This document shows, piece after piece, positions 62,856-64,000 of a stretch of 64,000 nucleotides of DNA. The position numbers were made by a program, and so were the translations under genes. The notes beneath the pieces were generated by a model. The model searched no databases, was not told the DNA's origin, and saw only the letters and a list, made by a program, of their open reading frames with translations. The stretch is from Marinagarivorans sp. (GTDB lineage: Bacteria; Pseudomonadota; Gammaproteobacteria; Pseudomonadales; Cellvibrionaceae): positions 54,251-118,250 of the forward strand of contig JANQJB010000007.1 in the NCBI GenBank assembly GCA_028281865.1. The letters run 5' to 3'. The stretch's first letter is position 1. Each line of letters starts with the position of its first letter.

Positions 62856-64000
62856 TTATTGTATAACGCATTCTTCCATTCCCACGGTCGGCCAATTTGT
62901 CGCTGCAGTATCCCACAAAATTTTTCCAACAGTTTTGCAGTTGCTAGGCGTCGAGCCATCGACGTTATCCATATTTCCTGAAATAACACCGCCATCGACC
63001 CAAAAATCACGATAAGGTCCGATCCAAGCATTTTGATTATTGGAATCGAACAGAAAAAGCGCAGCTTTTGCAGCGCATTCATCTCTACATGGTTGAGTGC
63101 TTATATCTTGTACAGCAAATTCTGGGGCCATTGTGTAATGAATTTTATGCGCCAATCCCTCCAAAGTATAATCGTCATAATCGAAAGGAAAGGGAGGAGG
63201 GAAGCCGTTCTGACCGATATGGCAACCTTCACAACGCGTTTCCATAGACGCTTGGGACGGATCTAGGCTATTTACGAGCGTATTTAAACTATCCAACTCT
63301 CCACCTCCAGCATAAAACCCAGCGCCGCCTTCAAACTTCATTGAGCTCAATGTACCTATAGCGCCCGAATTAAATCCCGCCGTGGATAAAGTGTTATTTT
63401 CGATATTCGTATTGCGAACATAATTGTAACCTCCACCACTGAATATGCCTCCCCCTGCCGCCAAGGCTTGGTTACCCGTTATTGATGACTGATCTATGTT
63501 CATGACACCCACGAGATCGTCCCAATTACCTCCGTATTTATTGGAAATACCTCCCCCAATATGAGATACGTTGTAAGAAACTTCAGTATTTAACAGGTGT
63601 AATTCACCCCAATTCCTAATACCACCACCCGACGGAATTCGAAAGAAACGGGTACTGATTGCCGAATTGTGACTAATGATGCTGTTAGCGGCGGAAAAAT
63701 AGCCTTGATTGAAAACACCACCACCACCACCGTTGGTATCTGTTTGCTTATTGTGGGTAATGTGGACGTCGTTAATACGAAGCTCGGCACCTTTTTCAAT
63801 ATTAACACCTGCTCCAGGAAAGCCTGTCTCGGCCCCTGTAATCGTTATTCCGTTAAAGTAGACTTCGCCGGATGTAATATTAAAAATACGCGCGCTAACC
63901 CCGGGATTTGGCCTTACTTTCGCTTGCAGCGGTCCAAGTAATCCGGTAACGGTAACGTTGGAGTTAATCGTCAATGACGAATTAATTGTATAGTCGCCCC
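62856..64000 (-). CDS. Right-handed beta-helix protein with embedded cytochrome c domain (5' end beyond window)
   Basis: At least 381 residues are visible; the frame stays open to the window edge, where it reads GDYTINSSLTINSNVTVTG. The first 210 or so residues are beta-helix rungs rich in Gly and Asn (GGGIRNWGELHLLNTEVSYN). Then comes a cytochrome c-like domain with haem motif CEGCHIGQ (CxxCH), LEGLAHKIHYTMAPEF and a Cys pair CRDECAAKAALFLF. A final strand-rich tail follows. Probably secreted or surface-bound; the electron-transfer role is inferred. Confidence 0.75.
   Translation of the reverse strand, partial: GDYTINSSLTINSNVTVTGLLGPLQAKVRPNPGVSARIFNITSGEVYFNGITITGAETGFPGAGVNIEKGAELRINDVHITHNKQTDTNGGGGGVFNQGYFSAANSIISHNSAISTRFFRIPSGGGIRNWGELHLLNTEVSYNVSHIGGGISNKYGGNWDDLVGVMNIDQSSITGNQALAAGGGIFSGGGYNYVRNTNIENNTLSTAGFNSGAIGTLSSMKFEGGAGFYAGGGELDSLNTLVNSLDPSQASMETRCEGCHIGQNGFPPPFPFDYDDYTLEGLAHKIHYTMAPEFAVQDISTQPCRDECAAKAALFLFDSNNQNAWIGPYRDFWVDGGVISGNMDNVDGSTPSNCKTVGKILWDTAATNWPTVGMEECVIQ

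Overview
The window looks like the chromosome of a marine gammaproteobacterium, most probably of the Cellvibrionaceae/Teredinibacter-Saccharophagus type. This is inferred from the moderately AT-rich composition, the canonical gammaproteobacterial clusters (rpoE-rseA-rseB-rseC-lepA-lepB-DUF4845-rnc-era-recO next to divergent nadB; cysM-relA-mazG; rsmE/ttcA/bioA), an AlgP-like histone H1 protein and a zinc-type TonB receptor. Species cannot be fixed from sequence alone.

Region 1 (1 to about 21.6 kb) is a temperate tailed prophage whose left end lies outside the window. The leftward late block runs from a zinc-finger Q-like regulator (8916) through tail or structural genes, an HNH gene, both terminase subunits and an HK97-type portal cut by the window edge. 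Upstream of it are early leftward genes: an O-like replication protein carrying eight iterons inside its own gene, a RuvC-like resolvase and small phage proteins. A Cro-like/CI-like switch at 12.0-12.8 kb has three operators, and two more copies of the same operator lie on a second promoter at 14.95 kb. That promoter drives the rightward early block ending in Xis and a tyrosine integrase. Between the two operator clusters sit an alpha/beta hydrolase and a seven-helix membrane protein with a Fis-type DNA-binding tail. A 331-bp gene-free stretch at 17.2-17.5 kb folds into a nested multi-stem RNA, and three near-parS palindromes lie in the late and early leftward regions. A membrane-anchored TPR gene follows the integrase.

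Region 2 (21.8-54.3 kb) is host core genome: rsmE, ttcA, a PilZ gene and bioA; a partner-switching module (REC-PP2C-ATPase, STAS, methyl-accepting-type protein); trpS; a double cNMP/rhodanese protein; uppP; tsaB; an AT-hook H1-like protein; adk; mazG; relA; cysM; an orphan REC-HPt protein where a GacS/BarA kinase would be expected; then the recO-era-rnc-lepB-lepA-rse-rpoE block and nadB. LepB carries a triplicated membrane module.

Region 3 (54.3-64 kb) opens with an RNA transcription unit: a strong promoter, a 19-nt copy of a tRNA-Arg 5' end, two tandem structured units whose helix differs by a compensatory base-pair change, the intact tRNA-Arg(ACG) and a terminator. It is followed by a palindrome cluster, a methyltransferase, a MerC-type protein, a zinc-type system (AztD-like lipoprotein and a His-rich TonB receptor with a palindromic operator), mgsA, an RNA/DNA methylase gene whose first codons contain an intrinsic terminator, and a partial beta-helix protein with a cytochrome c domain.
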